A stretch of DNA of 64,000 bases from Balaenoptera acutorostrata (taxonomy: Eukaryota > Chordata > Mammalia > Artiodactyla > Balaenopteridae): assembly GCF_949987535.1 (NCBI RefSeq), contig NC_080066.1:88989600-89053599 (forward strand). Direction: 5' to 3'. Every line of letters starts with the position of its first letter. The first letter of the stretch is position 1. The notes under the pieces are model-generated. The model ran no database searches. It worked only from the letters and a program-made list of their open reading frames with translations, and was not told the DNA's origin. The position numbers and the translations under genes were made by a program. Below, in pieces: positions 1 to 11,215 of the stretch.

Positions 1-75
1 ATTGACTTGCCTCAAGCCATATAACTCCTAGGTGATGGAGTCAAGATTTGAACCTCAGATGACTAGCCTCTAATA
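1..75 (+). repeat. MIR SINE, 3' part, cut by the window edge
   Basis: The stretch reads like the second half of a mammalian-wide MIR: 'cttgcctcaagccatataactcctaggtg' style text (a loss-of-function copy of the 'cttgcccaaggtcacacagcta' core), then 'gatttgaacc'. The 5' half lies outside the window. Old, diverged copy with no function implied. Confidence 0.55.
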
Positions 76-960
76 CAAGCTTATGAGGGCACTTTGTGAA
101 GGCAGGTACAGCAGTGCTTTCCTTCACCACTGTCTTCTCTTCTCTCTGACTCTCCTCTGGACTATTTCTTTCACTCTAGCTGCTGCTCATTTCCTGATTC
201 CTTTGCTGGCTCTTCTTTCTTCTTCTCCTCAAACAAGATTGTCTCCAAGGTCCTGCCCTCATCTTCCTCTCTCTAGCTAATCCCACTTCCCAGAAGAGTT
301 TTGACTCTCACCCTATGGGTTCACCTTCCAGACATTTATTTCCACTTGCTTGACGGACGTCTGCACCTGGACATCTTGCTGGACCCCAAGGGCCAGTATT
401 TCCCAAACCATATATATCATCTTTCTGTTCACAATCTGATTCTTCTCCTTCTCATCCTTTTCTGAGAATACTATCCCCAACCCCGTCATTCCTTAAGCTC
501 AAAACCTTAGAGAAGTCTTTGATTCTTTTTTTTCCCCCTGGCTTCCAGTTTCTAATAAAGAAAAAATTCTGCTGTTTTGACTTCGACTGCCTTCATATAA
601 CTCAGTCCTGCATTAAATCTTGCCTGGGGGGTGCTCTTTTACCTGACCATCCCACTTCCAGTTTTGTTCCTCTCCTAACTAGCTAACTATCTGACAGATG
701 ATCTTCATATAGTATGACACCAAAAAGACCTATGTGAGGAAAACTTTCAAATGCTAATGAGAGACACACACACATAAAAAGACTTCATAGAGAAGGAAAT
801 AGCTGTCCCTGGGAGAAGGAGGATCAACAACCCATGGGCACCTCAAAACCATATTCACAAGAGTCTGGATTTGGAAAGAAAAGGACAATGTAAAATTTTA
901 CCTTCCTTTCTCAACCTAGTAGTGCAGAGATCTTGGAAAGCTGACCCTGAAACATAGGTG
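76..960. other. Unassigned non-coding stretch
   Basis: Pyrimidine-rich sequence around 120-280 and 440-560. Possible open frames are short, low in complexity and unlike any protein I recognise. I see no splice-site-bounded exon and no clear repeat family. Confidence 0.4.
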
Positions 961-1386
961 TAGAGAGACCTTCAAGATGGAGGAGGAGTAAGATGCGGAG
1001 ATCACCTTCCTCCCCACAAATACATCAGAAATACATCTACATGTGGAACAACTCCTACAGAACACCTACTGAACGCTGGCAGAAGACCTCAGACTTCCCA
1101 AAAGATACATATTTTTTTTTCCTTTTTCTCTTTTTGTGAGTGTGTATGTGTATGCTTCTTTGTGTGATTTTGTCTGTATAGCTTTGCTTTTACCATTTGT
1201 CCTAGGGTTCTGTCTGTCCTTATTTTTTGTTTGTTTTTTGTTTTAGTATAGTTTTTAGTGCTTGTTATCATTGGTGGATTTATTTTTTGGTTTGGTTGCT
1301 CTCTTCTTTCTTTCTTTTTTTAATTACTTTTTAATTTTTTAATTTTTAATAATCTTTTTTTATTTTAATAACTTTCTTTTCTTTTC

Positions 1387-1388
1387 TT

Positions 1389-1437
<49 letters not shown>

Positions 1438-1450
1438 TTCTTTCTCCCTT
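1387..1450. repeat. (CT)n / (CTTT)n microsatellite inside the L1 5' UTR
   Basis: About 16 or more CT units flanked by CTTT units. It sits where the L1 5' UTR is naturally pyrimidine-rich, so it most likely expanded from that tract after insertion. Likely length-polymorphic. Confidence 0.9.
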
Positions 1451-1985
1451 TTCTTCTGAGCCATGTGGCTGACAGGGTCTTGGTGCTCTGGCTGGGTGTC
1501 AGGCCTGTGCCTCTGAGGTGGGAGAGCTGAGTTCAGGACACTGGTCCACAAGAGACCTCCCAGCTCCATGTAATATCAAATGGTGAAAACCTCCCAGAGA
1601 GCTCCATCTCAATACTAAGACCCAGCTCCACTCAACAACCAGCAAGCTACAGTGCTGGACACCCTATGCCAAACAACTAGCAAGACAGGAACACAACCCC
1701 ACCCATCAGCAGAGAGGCTGCCTAAAATCATAATAAGGTCACAGACACCCCAAAACATACCACTGGGCGTGGTCCTGCCCACCAGAAAGACAAGGTCCAG
1801 CCTCATCCACGAGAACACAGGCACCAGTCCCCTCCACCAGGAAGCCTACACAACCCACTGAATCAACCTTACCCACTGGGGGCAGACACCAAAAACAATG
1901 GGAACTATGCACCTGCAGCCTGCGAAAATGAGACCCCAAACACAGTAAGTTAAGCAAAATGAGAAGACAGAGAAACACATAGCAG

Positions 1986-2281
1986 ATGAAGGAGCAAGGT
2001 AAAACCCAACAGACCAAACAAATGAAGAGGAAATAGGCAGTCTACCTGTAAAAGAATTCAGAGTAATGATAGTAAAGATGATCCAAAATCTTGGAAATGG
2101 AATGGAGAAAATACAAGAAATGTTTAACAAGGACCTAGAAGAACTAAAGAGCAAACAAATAATGATGAACAACACAATAAATGAAATTAAAAATTCTCTA
2201 GAAAGAATAAATAGCAGAATAACTGAGGCAGAAGAATGGATAAGTGACCTGGAATATAAAATAGTGGAAATAACAGAATAG
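1986..2281 (+). pseudogene. L1 ORF1 N-terminal remnant (coiled-coil part)
   Basis: ORF1p is the L1 RNA-binding chaperone, a coiled-coil trimer. Here the start ATG at 1986 runs into a stop near 2034, and the homologous frame resumes at 2066 with IMIVKMIQNLGNGMEKIQE, then heptad-rich NKDLEELKSKQ and RINSRITEAEEWISDLE, typical of the coiled coil. The RRM and C-terminal domains are absent because the element stops near 2290. A seven-codon upstream ATG frame (1959-1982) precedes it, as in the L1 at 30.7 kb. Not functional. Confidence 0.8.
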
Positions 2282-2289
2282 ACAGAATA

Positions 2290-3190
2290 GAATCAGAAAT
2301 TGACCCCAATGCTTTTATAAGAATTCAGGATTTGATCAAGTTGCATATTTTAATCAGTGGGAAAAATTTACAATTCAATAAATGGTGTTGGGACAATTGG
2401 GTAGCCATCCGGCAAATAATAAATCTGTATTTCTCCTAAGTTTTATACCAAAATAAGTGCCAGATGGACTACCAACATGAAAATTAAACTACCAAAGTTC
2501 TAGGGAAAAATGTAAAAAAAATTAATAATCTTGGAATAGAGAAGAACTAAGCATGATAAAATTCAGGAGACATAAAAAATATTGATAAGTTTGACTCTAA
2601 AGATCAAACATTTCTGCAAGGTAGGAAACTCTACAAATCAAGTCAAAATACAAATCATAAACAGGGAAAAATATTTGTAACAAACTTGTCAGACGAAGGG
2701 CTAAATTTGTTAAAATATGAACTCCTACAAATCTATAAGAAAAAGATCAACACTCTAATAAAAAAAAACTGGCAAACAACATGAACAAATCTATCACAAA
2801 AGGAAATACAAATGGTTCTAAGATAGTTGAAAAGATACCTAGGTTCCCACACAATAAACAAATATAAGCAAAAACTGTATTTTTCACTTAATATCCAAAG
2901 TTTCTTAAAATATATTTTTGACTACCTAATTTTGACAAGGTTGTAGGAAAACAGACATTTATACATTTTTGAGGTATGTAAATTGATACAACCTCTAAAG
3001 AGGGCAATCTCAGAATATTTATCAACATTTAAACTGTGCATATCCTTTCACACATCAACTCCATGTTTAGGAATTTCTCCTACAATTACATTTAAGCTTG
3101 TGGCCGGAGAAATATATAAGTATATTCACTGCAGCACTGAGCGTAATAGTGTATTTTACCATCTCAAAAAAGAAACGAAGAAATAGTAAA
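2290..3190 (+). mobile_element. Older L1 fragment, ORF2 C-terminal part and 3' region
   Basis: Plus-strand text resembles late ORF2 of an old L1 (L1M class): 'aataaatggtgttgggacaa', 'gccagatggacta', then the run-down into the ORF2 C-terminus near 3090-3150 (gaatttctcctacaa, 'gcagcactga'). It is much more diverged than the L1 piece to its left and has no open frame of useful length. The junction between the two is discussed as a finding. Confidence 0.7.
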
Positions 3191-3229
3191 GCATGGAGCC
3201 TGCCATGTTTACCGTCTACTTTAATCCCG

Positions 3230-3557
3230 TCATTGTTTTCCCTCAGCTATTGAGATTCTTGTGATCTGGCCCCAGCCTACCTTTTCTCTCTTGTATCTCG
3301 CTTCTCTCTACACCCCTTACACTGGGCCAAATGAGCAAAGCACATTGTTTGCCCTGCACACTCCCACCTCCGTACCTCTCTTTGTGCTGATCCTGTTTCC
3401 TGTTGCCTGACATGCACTGTTCCCAGCCTCTCCCCTCTTCCTCATCTATGACAATCCTAATTACCCTTTATAACCTCACTCACATGCTACCTTTTCCTGA
3501 AGATGTCCTTGGACCTTGGATCCTCTACAATGCCCTATCCTTAGTTGAAAATTTCTA
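3230..3557 (-). repeat. L2-like LINE fragment
   Basis: Text such as 'gatctggccccagcctacc', 'ctgttgcctgacatgcactgttccc' and 'tgctaccttttcctgaag' matches the antisense L2 pattern (compare 47.65-48.23 kb in this window). Diverged. It provided the target into which the CDC34 retrocopy inserted. Confidence 0.5.
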
Positions 3558-3572
3558 CCTGCTCTGACTTTT
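3558..3572. repeat. Target-site duplication, left copy, of the CDC34 retrocopy
   Basis: CCTGCTCTGACTTTT here is repeated exactly at 4728-4742. In the orientation of the retrocopy the duplication begins AAAAGTC, which fits cleavage at a TTTT/GA-type L1 endonuclease site. Confidence 0.85.
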
Positions 3573-4727
3573 TTATTTATTTGGCTTCTCATAAAATCGC
3601 TTTATTTAGATTCCAAACAGACCAAAGCAGAGAGAAGAGGTGACCTCAAGTTAATCCGTCCACTCGCGAGCTGGGTCCCCAAGTCCCTGGCTCCAGCCGG
3701 CGGGAGCTGCAGACAGGCCCGGGGTCCGTGGCCCCCAGGCACCGCCTCCACCCCGCGCCGGCGCCCAGCACGCTAGGGGCCCGCAGGAGGCGACGGCGGG
3801 CGGGGCGGGGCCTCCCTCCAAAGCCGAGGAAACCCAGGGCGGGACCTGGGGACCGGCCCAGGGCCGGCAGCGCACACCTACCCGAGGAAGTCGAGGCGGC
3901 AGAGGCGCCCGAGGCGCCCGAGAGCCCATACGGTCCGTCCGGCTGAGGTAAAATTTGTTAAGCTTGTTGGTGGGGATGCGCTGTCAGGACTCTTCGTGGC
4001 CCGAGTCGTCCGCGTCGTCCCCGCCCCAGCTGCGGGCCTCGGCCTGGGCCTCGCCGCCCTGTAGTCGTGCTGGCAGAAGAGGTCCGAGCCCCGGTCGGGC
4101 ACCGGGCCTGGGTCTTCCCACAGCCCTGGGCCAGCGCGGTGGGACCTTCCCGCCGTCCCGCTCCGCGTCCGCCTTGGTCCCCAGGACCTGCCTCGGGTTC
4201 ACGTGCGCGTCCTTCCGGTCCTGCCTTCGCTCTCTTCCCGCTTCGTGTGCGTCACGAAAGCGTGCACGTTGGCAGGTGGAAACAGTGTTGGGTTCGCTGA
4301 GGAAGGTGGTGATGCTCAGGAAGATGGGCCTGTGTTCTGGGTGGGTTCCGCTGCTCTGAGGGCGGGTCCCCGCTCAGGGGGTAGGAGGTAGTCGAGCTGG
4401 GGTTGGAGGATGGAGACGCGCACGTCCGCAGCCTCGCAGACCTTGGGGCCCCGCATCTCGGTCAGGAACAGAAAGGCCGGAGGGAAGTAAGGGTAGTCGA
4501 TGGCGATCTTGAGACGCGCCTTCAAGCAGCTAACCTCGGAGTAGGTGTTGGGGGGCCCGAAGATGGCCACCTCCCAGTTCAGGTCGCCCTTGTCCACCAG
4601 GGTCATCCGAAGCCCTCCACCGGCTCCTCCGGCAGCCCCTTGAGCTCCAGCAGCAGCGCCTTGGGCGACTGGGCGCCAGCGGCCGGGGGGAGGGGCCGCC
4701 TTCCTCCGCTGCGCCCCTGGGTGCTCC
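3573..4727 (-). pseudogene. CDC34P: Processed pseudogene of CDC34 (UBE2R1), ubiquitin-conjugating E2 enzyme
   Basis: CDC34 is the E2 that works with SCF ubiquitin ligases. On the minus strand I see, in order, PKALLLELKGLPEEPVEGF (about 4675-4615), then NWEVAIFGPPNTY, IDYPYFPPAFLFLTEM, PTQNT, QVLGTKADAERDG and the terminal DDSGHEES with stop TGA at 3984-3986. VLGTK and DAERDG fit CDC34 rather than its paralog UBE2R2. There are no introns. A GC-rich 3' UTR follows, with AATAAA (complement at 3601-3606) and an A-rich tail at 3570-3580. The copy is dead: no start ATG is visible, there is a frameshift right after EGF near 4610 and others between 4200 and 4320, and the active-site Cys in the 'DVCISIL' motif is Arg. 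The acidic tail is also eroded. Confidence 0.93.
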
Positions 4728-4742
4728 CCTGCTCTGACTTTT
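4728..4742. repeat. Target-site duplication, right copy, of the CDC34 retrocopy
   Basis: An exact 15-bp repeat of 3558-3572. The pair bounds the retrocopy and shows L1-type retroposition. The lack of mismatches suggests a moderately recent insertion, or chance preservation. Confidence 0.85.
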
Positions 4743-4936
4743 GACGTGTGACCCTTTTGTCACAGCAAGTTGGGACCGGCTCTGGAACTGGAATGGCAGT
4801 GATATTTTGATGTCCTCCCTTTGATGCAACTGTTTTAATCTGGGGATACTTTGATACAACCTATATAAGACAATTAATGTACATCCTCTCCCCAAATGAA
4901 AATATCTTCTGTTTCTTATTATATAACATGCACATA

Positions 4937-5176
4937 CAGTTGACCCTTGAACAACGTGGGTTTGAACTGCGTGGGTCCACTTATACATGGATTTCTTTTT
5001 CAATAGTAACTACTACAGTACCACAGGAGTTGCAGTTGGTTGAATCTGAGAATTCGGAACCAGGCATAGAGAGGAACCCTGGATAATGGAGGGGCCACGT
5101 ATACAGAGTGCCCTACTGGGTTCTCTGAGCAGCGGGTCGGCACCCTTAATCCCCCGAATTGTTCAAAGCTCAACTG
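4937..5176 (+). mobile_element. MER2-like (Tigger-type) short DNA transposon relic
   Basis: A 240-bp element with terminal inverted repeats: left CAGTTGACCCTTGAACAAC, right end the diverged inverse (gttcaaagctcaactg). It is flanked by TA on both sides (4935-4936 and 5177-5178), the target duplication of Tc1/mariner elements. There is no transposase, so it is a non-autonomous copy. The family name is from memory. Confidence 0.8.
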
Positions 5177-5344
5177 TACTTAGAAATGTGGAAAACCTTA
5201 GGACTCACTCCCGCGTGTGTGTGCTGTGCTCTGTGTATGTGTATAATGGAATAAAAGAAAAATAAATTTCCCGAAATAAGTTACTGAGTTAAAGAATATA
5301 CACGTTTAAAATGTTAACATACGTTGCCAAACTGATCTCCAGAA

Positions 5345-5990
5345 AGAGTCATGATTCATTCAGCATTTATGGAGATCCTAGTGTGTGCCAAGTACTGTGT
5401 ACTACTTAGGGTACAACAGTGAGCAACACCAGGTGTGGTCCCCACCAGGTGTGGTCCCTGCCCTTGTGGACTCTGTGTAAGTATTACGAGGAGAAGACAC
5501 ATATACTGTTAGAAAGTACAGTAGTGTGAATTCCTTCTAGTTGGGGAGTTCAAGGATGACTTCCTGGGGGAAGTGACATTTCAGATAAGGCCTGAAGCTT
5601 AAGTAGGAGATAACTAGACTAATAGGGGAGATAAGAGCGTTTTGGCCTCAGCCTGTGCAAATGTGGCTGCTGGGGGAGTTGAAGAAGGCTTGTTTGGCTG
5701 GAGTGGAAAGAGAGGGGAAGCACCGGGCAAAATGAGGCTGGAAAAATGGGTAGGGAGCATGCCACAGGTGGCTTCACAGGTCTTGTTAAAGATTTTATTG
5801 TTATTCCAACAGCAAGGAGAGATAAAAGCAATGATTGGGGATCCTCTGTGTTTTAAAAAGATAACTTTGGCTGAGTAGAAAGAACTGATGAACAGAGGCA
5901 AGAATGAACAGAGGTTGACAAGTTAGGAGGCTATTATGGTTGTCCAAGTAACAGGTGATAACACCTTAAACTAGTTTGAAGTATAGATAA
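5345..5990 (+). repeat. L2 LINE, 3' region
   Basis: Pattern of the L2 3' part: 'gtgtgccaagtactgtg', 'gtacaacagtgagcaacacc', 'ccctgcccttgtgga', then 'gacttcctgggggaagtgacattt' and 'gttaggaggctatta' in the usual order. It carries a private 16-bp tandem duplication (caccaggtgtggtccc at 5427-5442 and 5443-5458). No coding capacity. Confidence 0.7.
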
Positions 5991-8265
5991 TAGTAAGAAA
6001 TCAAGGCAGAAATATAGGAAAATGGATGCTTTTATGACTTTTACCAGTTAATACCACTATTAGACTGAATATCATTGATCATTTTTGTCTTTGCCAATCC
6101 AAGGGGTGTGTGTAGAGTATAAATTATATATAATATGGATTGTAGATACAATTTATAATATGGATTATTTATACAATTTTCCTTTGATTGGAAAGTAAGG
6201 TTGGACTTCTTTTCCTTTTTCATTGGCCATATTCATTTTTATTCATTTCTTCTTTTGAGTTATCTGAACATATACTTTGTCCATTTTCTTCTGTTCCAGG
6301 ATCCAGTCCAGAATCCTACATTGCACTTAGTTATCATTTCCCCCTTGTTTCCTCTGGTCAATGACAGTTTCTCAGGTGTATATTTTTATTAATCATTTGA
6401 ATAAACCATTGTTACACTGATGCAGGGCAGAGCTTGGTAAGAATCTAAGTGCATAATCAAGGCAAACTTAAACCAACTTAAAAGAAAGCAGATGACAATC
6501 TGTGATATATGTTGCAATATCTTTCCAGTTTTTTTTAACTTGGTTTGTGTGTTTGTGTATATGTCTGTGTATGTGTGAAATCATAGTCAAAGCAATCAAT
6601 CTTTTCCTTTATTATTTCTGCCTTTGGTATAATGCTTAAAAGTCCCTCCATCCCAACAGATAGAACTATTTCTGTGAGTTATCTTCTGTTACTTTTACAA
6701 CCATACATTGTCAAGTTATATCAAATAAGATGCAAAACATACATCCTAACGCTATTCCTTATTCTCTCCAGCCTCAACTTCACTAGATGGGGCAATAAAA
6801 ATCAGTACTTAGGTGGCACTTATGATATAAAATCAGCAATGTCAAAATGAAGATGTCATAATGTCTTGCTCTGCTCTGAATTTCTTTGTTGCACCTAACT
6901 TCGGTCCTGACCAAAGCCTTACCCGTGTCAATGCTATTCTTTAATTATCTTACCAATCCTACCACATCATGAGTTCCTTGAGGGCAGGAACCATGTTTAT
7001 CTCATTTTGTGTAATACATCTGTGACTGGGCCCTCCTTAGTAGACTCTGCCAACATAGCATTTTAATGCATCTATTTCCATGAAGAAAACAGAAACTCGA
7101 AACACGTTGATGAAAATGTAGATTTTCTCAACAGTTTTGTGAGGCATTTATTGTAAGTAAGAGTCCATCATAAATCATACAGCAGGACAATCAAATTTCT
7201 ACACCAGGCAGCATTTCTCTTCCCTTGCTCTACAACTTCTCTCTAGTGAGAGTAAAAAGTCTAGTCAGCAAAATAAAACTCTCCAAGTTAGCCTAATAAG
7301 CACCACGTATTTTTCTTCAAACTTCCCTTAGGGGTTCATCTTATCACAGCTGTGTCCCTTGATTTTTTTTTTTTTTATCAGAAAACCTTGGGCATGACAG
7401 AGAGTCAGTCAATGCTTATGGGAATCAATGAATTGGGCTACATTGCTGCTCTGATAGTGGATTTATGCAGTGACTTCTAGGAGGTAAAAAAGACTATTTA
7501 CTTTTCTAATTCTTCCTTGTTTTCATTTTATGGAGAGCATTAGGACTCTATTGGAAACCCACCATAATTTTACGGGCTACCAGGTGAAGTTAATTATAAT
7601 AAGGATCCATCTTAAATTCCCACCAAAGGGCTTAGTTACTGGAGCAGCATTTTCTTAAATGGGCCCTTAGCATAGACCCAGAGGACAGTGTTACGGAAAA
7701 ACGAACAGATGGTCTGGATGAGCTGAGAATATGGATATCACCTGTCTATTCTGGGTGGCCAGCCAGAGGCAAATCCATCTGGAATAAAGCCTTTGGGCTA
7801 GAAGCCAACAGCCCCCAAATGGGATGTTTTCTCTCTTCCCTGAAGAGAGAGAAGAGAGGAGTTGAGAGGCTAGAGCAACCCTGGACAAAGTAGGTGTAAA
7901 CAATCTCAGTCCTAAGGAGCAAGCCATGTGCACACAGGTGAGCAAATGAGATTAGAGGTGGCTGGGAAGGTAGCTGTTTAGCTTCACATCACCTGCTGCC
8001 TCACTCAGAGTTGGGTTAGGAGTGGAGCCATGGAACGTTTGAATATCAACTGAGCACCAGGGCACAAGGTAGGGTCCAGTTCAAGTTATTAGAAGGCTTG
8101 TGTCCTGGCACCTAAATTCTGGCCTAATGATGAGTGGGGTCAGTGCCCCTCTTTTCCTCCCCTCTTTAATTTCCTAATGGCTTCACCCTGCTTCCTAAGC
8201 CCTGCTCAGCCTTAATTTACCTATAACAAGTTCCCCTCATATGAACTGATCTCTTGGTGATAATG
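5991..8265. other. Mostly unassigned AT-rich stretch with weak repeat traces
   Basis: About 6870-7040 looks like antisense L2 (catgagttccttgagggcag). About 6520-6640 resembles an antisense old L1. The rest is not assigned. Open frames are short and none shows a recognisable domain. There is a 15-base T run near 7362-7376. Confidence 0.4.
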
Positions 8266-8267
8266 TG

Positions 8268-8400
8268 ACCTCTAGAAAAGTCATTTTGTCTCTCTAAGCC
8301 TCAGTTTTCTCATCTGAAAAATATAAGGATAATAATGAAAGATAATGTGGGTAGAGCAACCAGTACAGTACTGGGCACCTAGTAGGTGCCCCTGTTGTTC
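8268..8400 (-). repeat. MIR SINE
   Basis: Antisense MIR text: 'gtctctctaagcctcagttttctcatctg', an A-rich spacer, 'ataatgaaagataatgtg', then 'actgggcacctagtagg'. Typical of diverged MIR copies. Confidence 0.7.
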
Positions 8401-11040
8401 GTCTTAGGAGAAGCTAAGGCTGTTTCCAGCTGTCGGGGCACCTGAGGCTTCACATTCTCTCAGGCCATTGGAGGGGGACGCCTCGAGCAGCAGGGACGGC
8501 AGGAGCCTTGCTTTTCCTGATTCTTTGCTGCATCAAAGCTCTCAGCACTTAGATTTCTTGCCTATTTTGATGCCCAGATGATGGCTCCCTGGTATCTCCT
8601 TGAATGCCTCAGCCCATGAGTTATAGCGTCTGCTGACCTCTCTGCAGGGTAGGACAATGGGCTAGCGACAGCTGTGGGAACCACGGTAAAGAGCCAGCAG
8701 AATCAAAGCTGCAACTGGGTTAACAACACTGTGGCGTTGGGGTAGCTGTCTTGAGGACTGTAAAAATAAGAAGAAAAGAAATCCAAGCCCCAAAACAAAG
8801 ACAGATGTTGTGACTTAGGAAAAGAGCATAAAGGGATAACAGTTTAGAAATTTGTTTTCCTAACAGCAAGTAGATACTTAATTGTGTTAAAATAAATCGA
8901 AAGACATTTTATGTTTACATCGAAATTAACCAAAAAAGGCAGATAAATGAAAATCTAGTTTTTTCTACTCCTCCATTTCCCCTTTTCTTTCTTCATTTTC
9001 CTCTCTTCCTCCAATACAATAAAACATTCCTCCTCTTAATTATTCCACAGGGCTCAGGTAGGCTGGAATCAGTGCTATGGTAGATGTAATCCGTAAATGG
9101 GAATATTGGAAATTTCACCTCCCCCCAACATCTGCTGCTAAGTGTACTTGAATCTGACTGAGGCAGAAACCTCTATTAATATAAATGTGAGTTTAGTGTG
9201 CTAAACTCACAGTTAGAAGCCCATTCTGGGGACAAGTTGGGTTTAAAATCCAGTCTCTTCTCCCCTTGCCAAGACTCTGCCTGCCCAGAGAAGGTGAATT
9301 GCTGAGGCCTTGGTAATGGGCCTGAACAAAGGCCCTCCTGGAATTGGGGCAGAGATGAAGAAAAAGAGAGACATTTTTGAGAGACTGGGACCTGAAAGCC
9401 CCATGATGTGACTATGCTTGCAGGATGGTCAAGAGTGCCCAAAAGACAGGAGAAGTCTGCAGTAGGCAATACAGTCTAGGAGAGTAGAGAGGAGGTTGAG
9501 AGTCTAGTGGGGAGAGGAATCCAGGGAGAAGTCTTCAGGAGGCCGGGGAGGAGCCCTTCTCTGAATGTCAGGGTGCCTTGGAGCGCAGCCTGTCCTCAAT
9601 GCAATGATAGGACGCAGAGAAGCCAGACAGGGAGGATGGTGCATCCCACCGGCCACACAGTGATGACAGATGTTATGTTTTGGCTGGCGTGGAGTGGAGG
9701 GCCAGGCTGTGGGGCTGGGGACAGGGAACAGGTGGAAAGAGGGTGGGGATAATAGTAGAACACGAGAATGAAACAGACTCCAAGCCTATGCTTTTAGGCC
9801 CTGTATAGCTGTGATTTATCTACTTTTATGTAGTTGTATAGAGTTTGTCCTTTAGAGAGTCTACACCCTGTAGGAAAGTGGATTTGCTTTGTGCCTCACT
9901 GAGCCTGACTGACTGGCCTCAGGTTGTACTTCAAGGTCCTAAGGTGGAGAGATGCTGAAGAGAAGTGATGGGGAAAGTGGAAGGCCCAAGGTGGTGTTCA
10001 AAATAAGAAAGACCTTCTACTTGGAATACCCTAGACCTGCTTTGTCTTAGAGGGTGAGATGGATTATGGCCTGCAAGACTAGGGCAGGAAATATGAAAAA
10101 AAAATTTTTTTTAAGTGACAGCAGAGAGTGAGGCTGTAAAGAGATGGGTAAATCCTAGACTGACTTAGGCGTCTTCAAAAGGGGAGTAACTGCGTTCCTG
10201 GATGTCCAAAGAGAAGGTTGGGGGCAAAGTAAAAAAGAAAGAAAGAAAGAAAATAAACTGCTTCCCCAAATACGTTCAGATGTGTAGGATCTGGGAAAAG
10301 TGGGAGAGATTCTGTTTGGAGAATCCAGGGCAGCAGATGGGTAGCTTAGGGTGAAAATACCATGGAGATGAGGTTTCTGACGTGGGAGTGGGAAGGAACA
10401 TTGTCTGTAACGTTGTCTGTACTCAGAGCTCAGCCAGAAAGGCATGCTTTAGTCACGTGGGACACAAGGAGCAGCCAGCGAAGTAGGGTCGCTCTACAAA
10501 CTGACCTCCACACCTGGCTGAGCCAAGCATCATGTGGGACTTGGTGAAACCCCTGTGTGGCTGTCAGTCCAGAGCCTGCACCCTGGACTCTCCCAACATG
10601 TGCTAAGGAGGTTTTCGTGTGAGCTGTGTGATCTGAGGGCCCACGTGGGGCTTAAGTTATCTGAGAAGGAAGTAGAGCTGGACAGTAATCCTGTTTTACC
10701 ACCTGGTTTGGAGGCTGAGGAAGACAAGGGGAAAGATGCAAGGAGTTTTGTCATGGAGGGAAAACACACTGGGTTGGATGGATGAGTTAGATGGTGGTTA
10801 GCCCTTCCACAGGCAGCTGATCTTGTTTACTCAGTGGGCCCCTTGGTTTTGAAGCTTCTTTTCAGTTCTCTGAGACTGAGGCAGACCTCACCCTCACTCC
10901 CCTTTACTTAACACCCTCAGCCCGGTCTTCATGAAGTGCCAGAGGCTTGTCCATATGAACGTCATCCCAACAGAGGCGCCCCAGTCACCCCGCACGCGAA
11001 GCCAGTCTCCAGACTTCAGGGCCTGATGCGCCAACCCTGT
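8401..11040. other. Unassigned non-coding stretch
   Basis: Unique-looking sequence. The open frames here (the longest under 100 codons) have no recognisable domain and no supporting context. There is a short (GAAA)n tract near 10230-10250. I see no tRNA, no snRNA and no CpG-rich promoter. Confidence 0.4.
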
Positions 11041-11049
11041 GTGTCGGCC

Positions 11050-11215
11050 CTGCACGCCACAGAGTGCCCCTTTGTCATGGCCACTGCTATCAGTGTTAGC
11101 ACACACTACCCAGAATCATTGTCTTATTTAGCAGATGAGAAGTTCAGAGTTCAGGAAAGGTAAGTGGCCTGCCCAAGGTCATAGAGCTGGGGGTCAGACC
11201 AGACTGTGTTTTTCC
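11050..11215 (+). repeat. MIR SINE
   Basis: Sense MIR pattern: 'agcacacactaccc', 'cagatgagaagttcagagt', 'gtaagtggcctgcccaaggtca', 'agagctgggggtcagacc'. Old and diverged. Confidence 0.65.

Larger units (their letters stand above)
961..2290 (+). mobile_element. L1 5' fragment: 5' UTR and start of ORF1, 3' part missing
   Basis: The stretch starts with the L1 5' end (ccttcaagatggaggagg near 969) and runs through the 5' UTR, including the CT-rich tract, into ORF1. It is collinear with the L1 at 25.6-39.7 kb on the other strand, but lacks about 1.08 kb of that element's GC-rich 5' UTR. It ends abruptly near 2290, where an older L1 begins. L1 copies normally lose the 5' end during insertion, so a copy that keeps the 5' end and lacks the 3' end suggests a later deletion or recombination. 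Confidence 0.85.

Noticed and set aside
3651..4744. Open frames in the GC-rich block, possible CpG-island gene
   Set aside because: The block is the CDC34 retrocopy. The frames are fragments or shadows of the dead coding region and its 3' UTR.
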